From Brevundimonas alba (GTDB lineage Bacteria > Pseudomonadota > Alphaproteobacteria > Caulobacterales > Caulobacteraceae), in the NCBI RefSeq assembly GCF_011927945.1, contig NZ_JAATJM010000002.1, forward strand, positions 248,001 to 312,000: a stretch of 64,000 bases of DNA, read 5' to 3'. The position numbers and the translations under genes are program-made. This document shows, piece by piece, positions 41,893 to 50,733 of this stretch (its first letter is position 1; each line of letters starts with the position of its first letter). A model generated the notes under the pieces. That model did not search any database. It was not told the origin of the DNA and worked only from the letters and a program-made list of their open reading frames with translations.

Positions 41893-44175
41893 TCAGCGGG
41901 TCAGGACGAACCGCGCCGGCTCGCCGGCCTGCGCGTTCGGGCACAGCCAGACGTCGAACTCGCCGGCCTCCACGGTCTGCTTGAGGTCCGCGCCGAGGAA
42001 CTGCAAATCCGCGAACGTCAGCGGCAGGCTGACCTCCACCGAGCCGCCCGCCGGGACCGTCACGCGCCGGAAGCCCTTCAGCAGGCGCACCGGCTGGGTG
42101 ATCGAGGCGGCGCGGTCCCGGATATAGAGCTGCACCACCTCCGACGCCTCGCGCGTCCCCGCATTGCTCAGGGTCACACTCCCCGTGATCCCGCCGTTCC
42201 ACGCCATAGTCGTCGACGACAGCCGGACCTCCGAATACTGCACCGGCGCATAGGTCAGGCCGTGCCCGAACGGGTAGAGCGCCGCGTGCGGCACGCCCCG
42301 GAATTTGGCGGTGAACTCCGTGTCGGTCGGCCGCGACGGGCGGCCCGTCGACTTGTGGGCGTAGTAGAAGGGCGACTGGCCCGAACGGTAGGGGAAGCTG
42401 ACCGGCAGCCGGCCCGTCGGCGCATGGTCGCCGAACAGCACATCGGCCACGGCGTTGCCTGTCTCCGAACCGAGGAACCAGGTCGCCAGGATCGCCGGCG
42501 CATCCGCCACCGCGCCTGACAGCTCCATCCCCCGCCCGTTGCGCAGCAACACCACTACCGGCTTGCCCACTGCCGCGACCGCCTCCGCCAGCGCCAGCTG
42601 CGCTTCAGGCACGGTGATCTCGGTCCGTGACTTGGACTCCGCCGACATCTCGCCCGACTCGCCGACCGCCAGAAGCACCACGTCCGCCTGCGCCGCCGCC
42701 ATCACCGCCGCCTCGACGCCGCCCGGGATCGCGGCTTCGACGTCAGACCCCCTCACCACGGTCAGGGAAGAGCCTTCGCCCAGCGACGCCCGAATGCCGT
42801 CCTCCAGCGACACCGCCAGCTTTTCGTCCTTGAAGATCGACCACGGTCCGAACAGGTCGGTCCGGTCCGCGCCGAAAGGGCCGATCAGGGCGATGCGCTT
42901 GCCGGTCTTCGCCAGCGGCAGGACGCCGCCGTCATTCTTCAGCATCACGATCGACTTGCGCCCGGCCTCGCGCGCCAGCGCCAGATGCTCGCGGCTGCCG
43001 GTGACCCGCCGCTCGGTGCGCACATCCGAGCCCCGGTAGGGGTTGTCGAACAGCCCCAGCGCCGCCTTGGTCATCAGCACCCGCCGCACCGCCTCGTCGA
43101 CGCGTGCTATCGGCACATCGCCCGACTGCACCAGCTCCGGGATATGCTTGATGTAGAGGCCGCTCTTCATCGACATGTCGACGCCGGCCATCAGCGCCAG
43201 CCGCGCCGCGTCCCGGCCGTCGGCGGCGTATCCGTGAGCGATCAGCTCCTGCTCCGAGGTGTAGTCCGACACCACGAAGCCGGCGAAGCCCCACTCTCCA
43301 TGCAGGATGTCCGTCAGCAGCCATCTGTTGCCGCTGGTGGGTACCCCGTTCAGGTCGTTGAAGGCGCTCATGATCGACAGGGCGCCGGCGTCCACCGCGG
43401 CCTTGAACGGCGGCAGATAGACCGCGCGCAGTTCCAGCTCGCTCATGTCGGTCGAGTTGTAGTCCATGCCCGCTTCGGCGGCCCCGTAGGCGGCGAAATG
43501 CTTGGCCGTGGCCACCAGCGAAGACCAGTGCTTCAGGTCGTCGCCCTGGAAGCCCTTCGTCCGCGCGGCGGCGAACAGATTGCCGAGCAGCACGTCCTCG
43601 CCGGCGCCTTCCACGACGCGCCCCCAGCGCTGGTCGCGGCCGATGTCGACCATGGGCGCATAGGTCTGGTGCACGCCCGCGGCGCCGCCCTCGACCGCCG
43701 CCGCCCGCGCGGTGCGTTCGGCAAGGTCCAGATCCCAGCTCGCTGCCTCGCCCAGAGGTACGGGGAAGGTCGTCTTCAGGCCGTGGACGATGTCGGCGGC
43801 AAACAGCAGGGGGATGCCCAGCCGGCTCTCCTTCACCGCCATCTCCTGCACCAGCCGGGTGGTGGCGGCGCCGACGCCGTTGAACAGGGCCCCTATGTGG
43901 CCGGCCTTGATGCCCGTCGCGATGCGCGTCTGGTCGGCGTCCAGCGCGTCGCCGGGGTTCACCCCCTGCGGCCGCCAGCGGAACGGGTCGTTCTCGAGGT
44001 TCAGCTGACCCGCCTTCTCCTCGAGGGTCATGCGGGCGATCAGGGCGTTGACCCGCTCAAGGTTGGCCTGCGCCTGCGCCGCCGCGATTCTCGGCGCCAT
44101 CATCAGCCCGGCCGCCATCGCGCCTCCTGCCAGCAGGGCGCGGCGGGACGGGGAGGGGAGGCAGGCGTGCGTCAT
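41893..44175 (-). CDS. bglX: GH3 family beta-glucosidase (BglX-like)
   Basis: A 760-residue exported glycoside hydrolase with a Tat-like signal (SRRALLAGGAMAAGL). The catalytic nucleophile is the Asp in FVVSDYTSEQEL. The GH3 N-terminal barrel (MTLEEKAGQLNLE), the C-terminal alpha/beta domain and a final fibronectin III-like domain (TYAPVQYSEVRLSS onward) appear in normal order. It releases glucose from beta-linked oligosaccharides in the periplasm. Confidence 0.94.
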   Translation of the reverse strand: MTHACLPSPSRRALLAGGAMAAGLMMAPRIAAAQAQANLERVNALIARMTLEEKAGQLNLENDPFRWRPQGVNPGDALDADQTRIATGIKAGHIGALFNGVGAATTRLVQEMAVKESRLGIPLLFAADIVHGLKTTFPVPLGEAASWDLDLAERTARAAAVEGGAAGVHQTYAPMVDIGRDQRWGRVVEGAGEDVLLGNLFAAARTKGFQGDDLKHWSSLVATAKHFAAYGAAEAGMDYNSTDMSELELRAVYLPPFKAAVDAGALSIMSAFNDLNGVPTSGNRWLLTDILHGEWGFAGFVVSDYTSEQELIAHGYAADGRDAARLALMAGVDMSMKSGLYIKHIPELVQSGDVPIARVDEAVRRVLMTKAALGLFDNPYRGSDVRTERRVTGSREHLALAREAGRKSIVMLKNDGGVLPLAKTGKRIALIGPFGADRTDLFGPWSIFKDEKLAVSLEDGIRASLGEGSSLTVVRGSDVEAAIPGGVEAAVMAAAQADVVLLAVGESGEMSAESKSRTEITVPEAQLALAEAVAAVGKPVVVLLRNGRGMELSGAVADAPAILATWFLGSETGNAVADVLFGDHAPTGRLPVSFPYRSGQSPFYYAHKSTGRPSRPTDTEFTAKFRGVPHAALYPFGHGLTYAPVQYSEVRLSSTTMAWNGGITGSVTLSNAGTREASEVVQLYIRDRAASITQPVRLLKGFRRVTVPAGGSVEVSLPLTFADLQFLGADLKQTVEAGEFDVWLCPNAQAGEPARFVLTR

Positions 44176-44260
44176 GTAACCGGTTCCATGTGGCGGGCGA
44201 GGCAGGACTAACGGCGCCGTCCGGCCAAGCCTACCCTCCGCCGATCACAAGGCGTTGCTG

Positions 44261-44500
44261 TCAGCCCTCGACGTCCACCTCGGGCCGGTCGTGGCCGTCA
44301 GCCCGCTCGGTCACCCAGCGGCCGGTCGTATCGGCGTATTCGATCAGGGCGTCCTGGTCGGGCACCTTCTGCTCGCGCGCGGCGGCCACGGCGGCGGCCC
44401 GGGCGGAGTCATGATCGGGATAGGTCTCGGACCAGGTGTCGCCCAGCCGGTAGGCCCAGCCTCCGTCGTGTTCGGCGATGCGATAGGTGATCTGGACCAT
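44261..44500 (-). CDS. Small DUF2188-like protein
   Basis: A 79-residue soluble protein: IAEHDGGWAYRLGDTWSETY followed by HDSARAAAVAAAREQ and ADTTGRWVTE. This resembles the DUF2188 family of short beta-rich proteins with an HDGGWAV-like start. No function is known. It stands alone upstream of the GH3 gene on the same strand with an 85-base gap. Confidence 0.7.
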   Translation of the reverse strand: MVQITYRIAEHDGGWAYRLGDTWSETYPDHDSARAAAVAAAREQKVPDQDALIEYADTTGRWVTERADGHDRPEVDVEG

Positions 44501-44705
44501 GGGGCAGTCTCCGGAAGGCGGCGAAAGGGCGAACGCGGCGCAGACGTAGCAGTTGCAGACCGCGCGGCGCGGACGGTACGCAGACGAACATAGGTCGCCT
44601 TTGGCCGCGTGCAGAAAAAAGATTCACGGGCCCGCATCCGGGCGCGGGCTCGGCGCCGACTACCTTTCGAAGCGCGGCGACGGGCCGGCGCAGGGGAATA
44701 CGAAG

Positions 44706-45104
44706 ATGGAAGACCTGTTTCGCGACTACTGGTGGCTGATCTTTCCGCTCTGGGGCCTCGGCATGGGCGCTTGGCACAGCATGGCGAACTACCGCCGCAA
44801 GACGCGGATGCTGGATATCGTCCGCACCTACGCCGAGAAGGGCGAACAGCCGCCCGAGGCCCTGCTGACGGCCCTGAACCGCGAGGACGACGAATATCGT
44901 GACGGGTGCCGGCGCTCGCCCGCCCACTACTGGTCGCTCGTCGCCCTGTTCGGCGTGCTCGGTGTCGGCTTCGGCGTCGGGGCCTGGAGCTATGATTTCC
45001 AGGGCGTCGGCTGGCCCTTCTCCATCGTCGCCCTCGTCATGGGGGCCATGACGCTCTGGGCCCTGATCAACGCCCTGTTCATCGCCCGCGCTCCGGGGCG
45101 ATGA
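44706..45104 (+). CDS. DUF6249-like membrane protein, cassette 1
   Basis: A 132-residue protein with an N-terminal helix (WWLIFPLWGLGMGAW), a cytoplasmic segment RKTRMLDIVRTYAEKGEQPP, and two C-terminal helices. The layout matches the protein at 46078-46479 (REIQETVRHAIDKGQALPPE). It is followed in the same frame, after 27 bases, by an ECF sigma gene, and the trio is repeated 1.4 kb later. A role in sigma control is suggested only by this conserved arrangement. Confidence 0.75.
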   Translation: MEDLFRDYWWLIFPLWGLGMGAWHSMANYRRKTRMLDIVRTYAEKGEQPPEALLTALNREDDEYRDGCRRSPAHYWSLVALFGVLGVGFGVGAWSYDFQGVGWPFSIVALVMGAMTLWALINALFIARAPGR

Positions 45105-45131
45105 CGGGGAAACGGCGGGGGAGGGGAGACG

Positions 45132-45671
45132 CTGAACGATCCGAACACCGACGCGGCTCTGGTCGTCCGGGCCCGCGCGGGCTCGGACGCCGCCTTCGCG
45201 CGCCTGGTCGAGCGGCATCAGGCGGTGGTGCGGGCCTTCGTCCGTCGCGTGCTGGGCGGTGGCTCGGGCGAGGCGGACGATGTGGCGCAGGACGCCTTCC
45301 TCGCCGCATGGTCTTCGCTCCGTTCGCTCCGGGATCCGGCGGGCTTCCGCGCTTGGGTGTGCGGCATCGCCTGGCGCAAGGCGCAGGACCGGCTCCGCTC
45401 CTCGCAGCGCTCCGCCGCCCGCGACACCCAGTGGCTGCAGACGATCGTCACGCCTGCCGGCATCGATCCTCGCGAAAAGGCGGCGCTCGCGGCGGCCATG
45501 GCCGAACTGCCCCCGGACGTGCGCGCCTGCGTGGCCCTCTGTCTGGCCGAGGGGTGGTCGAACGCCGAGGCTGCCGCCGCGCTGGGCTTGCCCCTTGGCA
45601 CGGTGAAGTCCCATATCGCCCGTGGAAGGGCGCGCCTGCTCAGCGCCCTCGGAGGCCCCGATGACGCCTGA
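45132..45671 (+). CDS. ECF RNA polymerase sigma factor, cassette 1 (probable CTG start)
   Basis: A sigma factor of about 179 residues. The region 2 N-terminus (LVVRARAGSDAAFARLVERH) is encoded upstream of the first in-frame GTG/ATG, so a standard start would lose part of the domain. The best start is CTG 45132, with GGAGG at 45120-45124 seven bases before it. The previous stop (45102-45104) is in the same frame, and no ATG, GTG or TTG intervenes. Region 4 reads CVALCLAEGWSNAEAAAALG then LPLGTVKSHIARGRARLL. Confidence 0.82.
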   Translation: MNDPNTDAALVVRARAGSDAAFARLVERHQAVVRAFVRRVLGGGSGEADDVAQDAFLAAWSSLRSLRDPAGFRAWVCGIAWRKAQDRLRSSQRSAARDTQWLQTIVTPAGIDPREKAALAAAMAELPPDVRACVALCLAEGWSNAEAAAALGLPLGTVKSHIARGRARLLSALGGPDDA

Positions 45672-45960
45672 CCGCAAGCTTGAAGCCTTCTTCGCGGCCG
45701 ACCGCCCGTCTTCGCGGGACTATGCCTTCCAGATCGAGGTCGCGCGCAGGATCGCGAAGCGCCGCGCCTGGATGACCGGCCTGGCCCTGATCCCGTGGGC
45801 GCTCATCGGCGCGGTGCTGCTGTGGGCGCTGGACACGGCGGCCGGACCCTATGTCGGCGGCCTCGCCGATACGGCCCTGCCCGTGGCGATGGCCCTGACC
45901 CTCGCCGTCGCCGGCGCCGGCGCCGCCCTGTGGCTGACCCGCCGCTTCAGCGCAGGCTGA
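45661..45960 (+). CDS. Small membrane protein, possible anti-sigma, cassette 1
   Basis: A 99-residue protein starting MTPDRKLEAFFAADRP, with a cytoplasmic N-terminus of about 38 residues and two membrane helices. The start overlaps the sigma gene by 11 bases, so expression is coupled. The N-terminal pattern (DRKLEAFFAADRPSSRDYAF) corresponds to the start of the protein at 47055 (DPFVERLFARSPTMPDAPLF). An anti-sigma role is inferred from coupling and topology. Confidence 0.7.
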   Translation: MTPDRKLEAFFAADRPSSRDYAFQIEVARRIAKRRAWMTGLALIPWALIGAVLLWALDTAAGPYVGGLADTALPVAMALTLAVAGAGAALWLTRRFSAG

Positions 45961-46077
45961 CGGCCGCCTTACGAAAGTTTCACCTGCCGGATCGCATCCG
46001 TACGGCGCAGCCACCGCCTCTTGTCGTCAGAAGGCCGAAGCATCAGGCTCCGGTCTCGAGAAAGAGGGGATACCCAA

Positions 46078-46479
46078 ATGGATATGACGCCCATCCTGAT
46101 CGTCCTGATCATCTTCAGCGCCATCACCGCCATCATCTTCGGCCCGAGCTATCTGAAATCCCGCGAGAAGCGCGAAATCCAGGAAACGGTCCGCCACGCC
46201 ATCGACAAGGGCCAGGCCCTGCCGCCCGAACTGATCGACGCCATGACCCGGGACGTCGCCAGCAAACTGCCCTCCCGCACCCGCGATCTGCGCCGCGGCG
46301 TGATCTGGCTGGCCTCGGGTCTCGGCATCGCCGCCTTCAGCGTGCTCAGCGACATGGGCTGGGACAACGGCAATGACTGGCATGAGATCGGCAGCGGCCT
46401 GCTGGGGCTCGCGGCCATCCCGGCCACGATCGGCCTCGCCTTCATCGTCCTCAGCTTCTTCAACCCGAACAAGGAATAG
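46078..46479 (+). CDS. DUF6249-like membrane protein, cassette 2
   Basis: A 133-residue protein with an N-terminal helix (ILIVLIIFSAITAIIFG), the cytoplasmic block REIQETVRHAIDKGQALPPE, and two later helices (VIWLASGLGIAAFSVL and LGLAAIPATIGLAFIVLSF). It is a paralogue of 44706-45104 in layout and starts the second copy of the three-gene cassette. The gap before it (45961-46077) holds no other gene. Confidence 0.75.
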   Translation: MDMTPILIVLIIFSAITAIIFGPSYLKSREKREIQETVRHAIDKGQALPPELIDAMTRDVASKLPSRTRDLRRGVIWLASGLGIAAFSVLSDMGWDNGNDWHEIGSGLLGLAAIPATIGLAFIVLSFFNPNKE

Positions 46480-46504
46480 GACCGCGGGGACAGGGGGAAC
46501 CAGC

Positions 46505-47065
46505 ATGACCCAGCCTCTGGTCGATCGACACGACGTCGAGCTCGCCGCCCTCGCGGCGGCGGGCGGACGGCGGGAGTTCGGTGAACTCGTGCGCCGCCAC
46601 GGCTCGGCGGTCCGCGCCCTCCTTCGGCGGATGGGGGCCCAGCCCTCACTCGCCGACGACGTCGCCCAGGACGCCTTCATCCAGGCGTTCCAGCGGTGCG
46701 GGGAGTTCCGGGGCGAAGGCACCTTCGCGGCCTGGGTCAAGCGGATCGCGGCCCGCCTCTACATCAAGCGGGTCGCCAAGGAAGCCCGCTATGTCGCTGA
46801 AATCGAGAACGAAGACACCGCGCCCGCGACCGATCATGCGGGTCTGGTCGACCTCGATGAAGCCCTCAAGGCGCTGAGCGAACCCGAACGCCTCTGCGTC
46901 TCCCTTTGTCACGGAGCGGGCATGGCGCATCCCGAGATCGCCTCCGCCCTGAATTTGCCACTCGGCACGGTGAAGTCTCATGTCAAACGTGGTCTGGATA
47001 AACTCCGCGCGCGGCTCCAGCCGGAACCCGCTCAAACCATGGGGAGGATCCAGCATGTCGGCTGA
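46505..47065 (+). CDS. ECF RNA polymerase sigma factor, cassette 2
   Basis: A 186-residue sigma factor with region 2 (FGELVRRHGSAVRALLRRMG, then DDVAQDAFIQAFQRCGEFRG) and region 4 (SEPERLCVSLCHGAGMAHPE, then NLPLGTVKSHVKRGLDKLRA). It starts with a normal ATG, 25 bases after the membrane-protein gene. The pair with 45132-45671 shares the helix LPLGTVKSH. Confidence 0.92.
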   Translation: MTQPLVDRHDVELAALAAAGGRREFGELVRRHGSAVRALLRRMGAQPSLADDVAQDAFIQAFQRCGEFRGEGTFAAWVKRIAARLYIKRVAKEARYVAEIENEDTAPATDHAGLVDLDEALKALSEPERLCVSLCHGAGMAHPEIASALNLPLGTVKSHVKRGLDKLRARLQPEPAQTMGRIQHVG

Positions 47066-47474
47066 CGAGTTCGATCCCTTCGTGGAGCGCCTGTTCGCGC
47101 GCTCGCCCACGATGCCCGACGCCCCGCTGTTCACCGCCCGTGTGGAGCAGCAACTGCAGAAGGGTTCCCGCGTCCGCTTCCTCGCCCTGTCTCTGGCCGG
47201 CCTCGTCGGCGGCGTGGTGGCCGTGCGCGAGACGATGCAGGTCGACCTCGATCTCGCCCCCCGTCAGGGCGTGGTCGCCGGGGACGCCCTGGGGCAGGGT
47301 ATCCAGTCCGCCTCGGTCAGCGTCCAGAGCGGCGTCCAGTCGGTGCTGGACCAGGCCGGCCTCGGCAATCTGGAACTCGGCTCCATGGGCGGCATGCAGC
47401 TGTTCTGGATCGCCGCCGGCGCCCTGATCGTCGTCGCCGCGGCCGGAGTTATGAAGCTCTCGCAGGAGATCTGA
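47055..47474 (+). CDS. Membrane protein, possible anti-sigma, cassette 2
   Basis: A 139-residue protein. The start overlaps the sigma gene by 11 bases, the same overlap as in cassette 1, and GGAGGA lies 6 bases before ATG 47055. It has a short cytoplasmic N-terminus, a helix at about 41-58 (FLALSLAGLVGGVVAV), a periplasmic loop and a C-terminal helix (LFWIAAGALIVVAAAGVM). An anti-sigma role is inferred. Confidence 0.7.
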   Translation: MSADEFDPFVERLFARSPTMPDAPLFTARVEQQLQKGSRVRFLALSLAGLVGGVVAVRETMQVDLDLAPRQGVVAGDALGQGIQSASVSVQSGVQSVLDQAGLGNLELGSMGGMQLFWIAAGALIVVAAAGVMKLSQEI

Positions 47475-47483
47475 GGCGGCTTA

Positions 47484-47514
47484 GTCATCCCCCCGCATTG
47501 CGCGCGGGGATGAC
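47484..47514 (+). terminator. Hairpin after the second sigma cassette
   Basis: GTCATCCCC (47484-47492) pairs with GGGGATGAC (47506-47514), with a further short CGC/GCG pairing inside the loop. It lies 9 bases after the stop of the gene at 47055-47474 and before panB. There is no T-run, so its strength as a terminator is uncertain. Confidence 0.6.
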
Positions 47515-47563
47515 GGGCCCCTCACGGCCGCCTATCTAGGGCTCCGAACAAGGAGGCCCTCCG

Positions 47564-48400
47564 ATGTCCAGCCAGAAGCAGGAAGTCGTCCGCCGCATCG
47601 CCGCCCCGGACATCCGCGCCCGCAAGGGCGCAGAGCCCATCGTCTGCCTGACAGCCTACGACGCGCCGACCGCCGCCCTCCTCGACGACCACTGCGATCT
47701 GCTGCTGGTCGGCGACAGCGTCGGCATGGTGGTGCACGGCATGCCCAATACGGTCGGTGTCACCCTCGAGATGATGATCCTGCACGGACAGGCCGTCATG
47801 CGCGGCTCGAAGCGGGCCATGGTCGTCATCGACATGCCCTTCGGCTCCTACGAGGGCGGCAAGGAGCAGGCCTACGAGAACTGCGCCCGCGTCATGAAGG
47901 AAACGGGCGCCCAGGGGGTGAAGCTGGAAAGCGGTCCTACCGTCGCCGAAACCATCGCCTACCTCGTCCAGCGCGGCATTCCGGTCATGGGGCATGTCGG
48001 CCTGCGTCCCCAGGCCGTGCTGACCGACGGAGCCTTCAAGGCCAAGGGCCGCACCGATGAGGAGCGGCTGCGGGTGATGTCCGAGGCCGAGGCCACGGCC
48101 GACGCCGGCGCCTTCGCCATCGTCATCGAGGGCGTCGCCGAGGGACTGGCGCGCGACATCACCGAGGCGGTCGACAAACCCACCATCGGCATCGGCGCTT
48201 CCGCCGCCTGCGACGGGCAGATCCTCGTCACGCCGGACATGCTCGGCCTGTTCGACTGGACCCCGAAATTCGTCCGCCGCTACGCCGATCTGCGCACCGA
48301 GATCGGCCGCGCGGTAGGGGCCTATGCCGACGACGTGAAAGCCCGCCGTTTTCCTGCCGAAGTCGAGACCTACTTCTCGAAAAAGCCGGTTTCGCCGTAA
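47564..48400 (+). CDS. panB: 3-methyl-2-oxobutanoate hydroxymethyltransferase PanB
   Basis: A 278-residue enzyme that makes ketopantoate in the pantothenate/CoA pathway. The family blocks are [30 protein letters not shown] (metal-binding Asp), [19 protein letters not shown] and [16 protein letters not shown]. Size is normal. It stands alone with respect to other pantothenate genes. Confidence 0.96.
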   Translation: MSSQKQEVVRRIAAPDIRARKGAEPIVCLTAYDAPTAALLDDHCDLLLVGDSVGMVVHGMPNTVGVTLEMMILHGQAVMRGSKRAMVVIDMPFGSYEGGKEQAYENCARVMKETGAQGVKLESGPTVAETIAYLVQRGIPVMGHVGLRPQAVLTDGAFKAKGRTDEERLRVMSEAEATADAGAFAIVIEGVAEGLARDITEAVDKPTIGIGASAACDGQILVTPDMLGLFDWTPKFVRRYADLRTEIGRAVGAYADDVKARRFPAEVETYFSKKPVSP

Positions 48401-48479
48401 CGGCCGCGTTGCGGTGCGTTAAGTGAGCCTCTAGGGTCCGGCCGGTTGGATTTTCTGCGACTTTTGGGGCGACGCTACC

Positions 48480-49250
48480 GTGGTTGATGTCTTCGATCAG
48501 GTCGAGGAGGAGCTTCGCTCCGATCGATACAAGCGGCTCGCCCGCACCTGGCTGCCCGTTGTCGGCGGCGTGCTTCTGGTCGCCCTGATCGCCGCCCTGG
48601 CGTGGTGGGGCTGGCAGAAGATGGAAACCTCGAAGGCTGACAAGGCCTCGATCGCCTACCAGCGCGGTCTGGAATCGCTCGAGGCGAACAACCCCGTCGG
48701 CGCCGACGCCGCCTTCCGTCAGGCGGCGGAAGAGGGCAATGCCGCCTACAAGGCGCTGGCGCTGCAGCATCGCGCCGGCATCGCCGTTCAGGCCAACCGC
48801 ATCACCGACGCCGTCGCCCTGTTCGATGAGGCGGCCAAGACCAGCCGCGATCCGCTGATCGCCGATGCCGCCAGCTGGAAGGCCGCCATGCTGCTGGTCG
48901 ACACGGCCAGCCTCGAGGACATTCAGGCCCGGCTGGAGCCGCTGATCGAGGAAGACCGTCCGTTCCGCGCCTTCGCCCGTTACACCCTCGCCATGGCCCA
49001 GCTACAGCACGGCAAGGTCGCCGAGGCCCGTTCGGGTCTGGTGGTCCTCAAGAACAGCCTCGATACGCCGCGGGAACTGACCCAGGGCGCCGACCTGACC
49101 ATCGCCGCCATCGACTCCGGCGTGGCTCCCAATCTCAAGCAGATCGTCGACGCCATGGCCGCGGCCGAGGCCGCCGCCGCCGCCCGGCCCGCGCAGGTCG
49201 GCCAGGGTGCTCCCGCAGCCGCCCCCGCCGCCGCCCCGGTCCGCCCGTGA
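48480..49250 (+). CDS. YfgM/tetratricopeptide-like membrane protein
   Basis: A 256-residue protein: a cytoplasmic start (VDVFDQVEEELRSDRYKRLA), one membrane helix (about 24-45), then TPR-like helices (YQRGLESLEANNPVGADAAF) and an Ala/Pro-rich tail. This is the YfgM family (SecYEG ancillary or periplasmic chaperone network), which is commonly encoded just before bamB and der, as here. The start is GTG 48480. The next gene begins within the tail region. Confidence 0.88.
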   Translation: MVDVFDQVEEELRSDRYKRLARTWLPVVGGVLLVALIAALAWWGWQKMETSKADKASIAYQRGLESLEANNPVGADAAFRQAAEEGNAAYKALALQHRAGIAVQANRITDAVALFDEAAKTSRDPLIADAASWKAAMLLVDTASLEDIQARLEPLIEEDRPFRAFARYTLAMAQLQHGKVAEARSGLVVLKNSLDTPRELTQGADLTIAAIDSGVAPNLKQIVDAMAAAEAAAAARPAQVGQGAPAAAPAAAPVRP

Positions 49251-49273
49251 TCCCCGCTTTCAGGACGTCCGCC

Positions 49274-50701
49274 ATGAACCGCGTGCTTAAAGTCGCCCTG
49301 CTGTGCGGCCTCGCCGTCACCGTCGCCTCGTGCGGCACGGTGCGGAAGGTTCTGCCTTTCGGTCTCGGAGGCCGCGACGCGCCCCAGGCCACGGCCACCG
49401 AAGGCCAGCGCGTCTCGGTGCTGGAGTTCGAACAGCAGCTGGCGCCGTCCGCCGCGCTCTCCGGCCGCGACTTCTTCCTGCCCGGACCCCAGCCGGCCAC
49501 CTCCTGGAACCAGCCCGGCGGCAACGCCGAGAACGCCGTCGAACACGTCGTGGCGGCCCCTGACTTCGCCATCGCCTGGCGGCGCGACATCGGCGCCGGC
49601 TCGGCCAACACCCGTCAGGTCATGGCTCCGGTCGTGGCCGACAACGGCCGGGTGTTCGTGCTCGACGGCGAGGCCACCGTTACGGCCGTCGACGCCGGCA
49701 GCGGCGATGTGGCCTGGAAGGTCAGCGTCAAGCCGGACGAGAAAGAGTTCCGCCGCAGCATGTTCAGCCTGCCGGGCCTGGGCGGCGGCAGCTCGACCGG
49801 TGGCGGCTTCGGCGGCGGCGTGGCCGTCGGCGGCGGCAAGGTCTTCATCTCCTCGGGCTATCGCACCGTCACCGCGGTCGATCAGGCCACGGGCGCGGTG
49901 GTCTGGACGACCCCCGTCGACGTGCCGATCCACGGCGCGCCCACGGTTTCCGGCTCGCGCGTGTATGTCGTCGACGTCGAGAACCAGATGTTCGCCTTCG
50001 ACGTGAACACCGGCCAGCAGGTCTGGGCCTACCGCGGCATTCCCGAGCCGGCCCGCATCATGCGCGCCTCCAGCCCGGCTGTGACCGGCGAGACCGTCAT
50101 CGCCCCGTTCTCCTCGGGCGAACTGGTCGCCCTGCGCGCCTCCACCGGCCAGCCCGTCTGGCAGCAGGTCCTGTCGCGCACCAGCCGCACCAGCGCCCTG
50201 TCGGAAATCCGCGACATCGCCGGCCGTCCGGTGGTCAGCCGCGGCATCGTCTACGCCATCGGCCACTCCGGCTTGATGTCCGCCATCGACGTGCGCACCG
50301 GCCAGCCCAAGTGGCAGCTGCCCATCGCGGGCGTCAACGCCCCGCTGCCGACCGGCGACGTGGTCTATATCGTCTCCAAGGCGGGCGAGCTCACGGTGGT
50401 CAACCGCGAGACCGGCCAGGTCTACTGGACGCGCGACCTCAACGAGGGCCGCGTGCGTCAGGAGGGCGGCTTCTTCGGCTTCTTCGACCGCACCGTGCGT
50501 CCGGTCTGGTCGGGTCCGCTGCTGGCCTCGAACCGTCTGGTGCTGACCAATTCCGACGGAGAACTGGTCGCCTTCGATCCGAAGACAGGCCTGCAGACCG
50601 CCTCGGTGCGTCTGGGCGGACCGGCCTTCATCGCCCCGGCCGCCTACAACGGCGCCCTCTATGTGCTCACCGATCGGGGCCAGTTGATCAGCATCCGCTG
50701 A
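49274..50701 (+). CDS. bamB: Outer membrane assembly lipoprotein BamB
   Basis: A 475-residue lipoprotein with lipobox VASC (Cys20) and an eight-bladed PQQ-like propeller (repeats such as VTAVDAGSGDVAWKVSV, VTAVDQATGAVVWTTPVDVP). It serves the BAM complex in outer-membrane protein insertion. ATG 49274 gives the signal peptide; a GTG overlapping the previous stop at 49247 would add nine residues before it. It is longer than the enterobacterial protein, mainly through an N-terminal insert. Confidence 0.93.
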   Translation: MNRVLKVALLCGLAVTVASCGTVRKVLPFGLGGRDAPQATATEGQRVSVLEFEQQLAPSAALSGRDFFLPGPQPATSWNQPGGNAENAVEHVVAAPDFAIAWRRDIGAGSANTRQVMAPVVADNGRVFVLDGEATVTAVDAGSGDVAWKVSVKPDEKEFRRSMFSLPGLGGGSSTGGGFGGGVAVGGGKVFISSGYRTVTAVDQATGAVVWTTPVDVPIHGAPTVSGSRVYVVDVENQMFAFDVNTGQQVWAYRGIPEPARIMRASSPAVTGETVIAPFSSGELVALRASTGQPVWQQVLSRTSRTSALSEIRDIAGRPVVSRGIVYAIGHSGLMSAIDVRTGQPKWQLPIAGVNAPLPTGDVVYIVSKAGELTVVNRETGQVYWTRDLNEGRVRQEGGFFGFFDRTVRPVWSGPLLASNRLVLTNSDGELVAFDPKTGLQTASVRLGGPAFIAPAAYNGALYVLTDRGQLISIR

Positions 50702-50733
50702 CCGAACACCCCATTCTGCGTTAGAAGGCCGAC

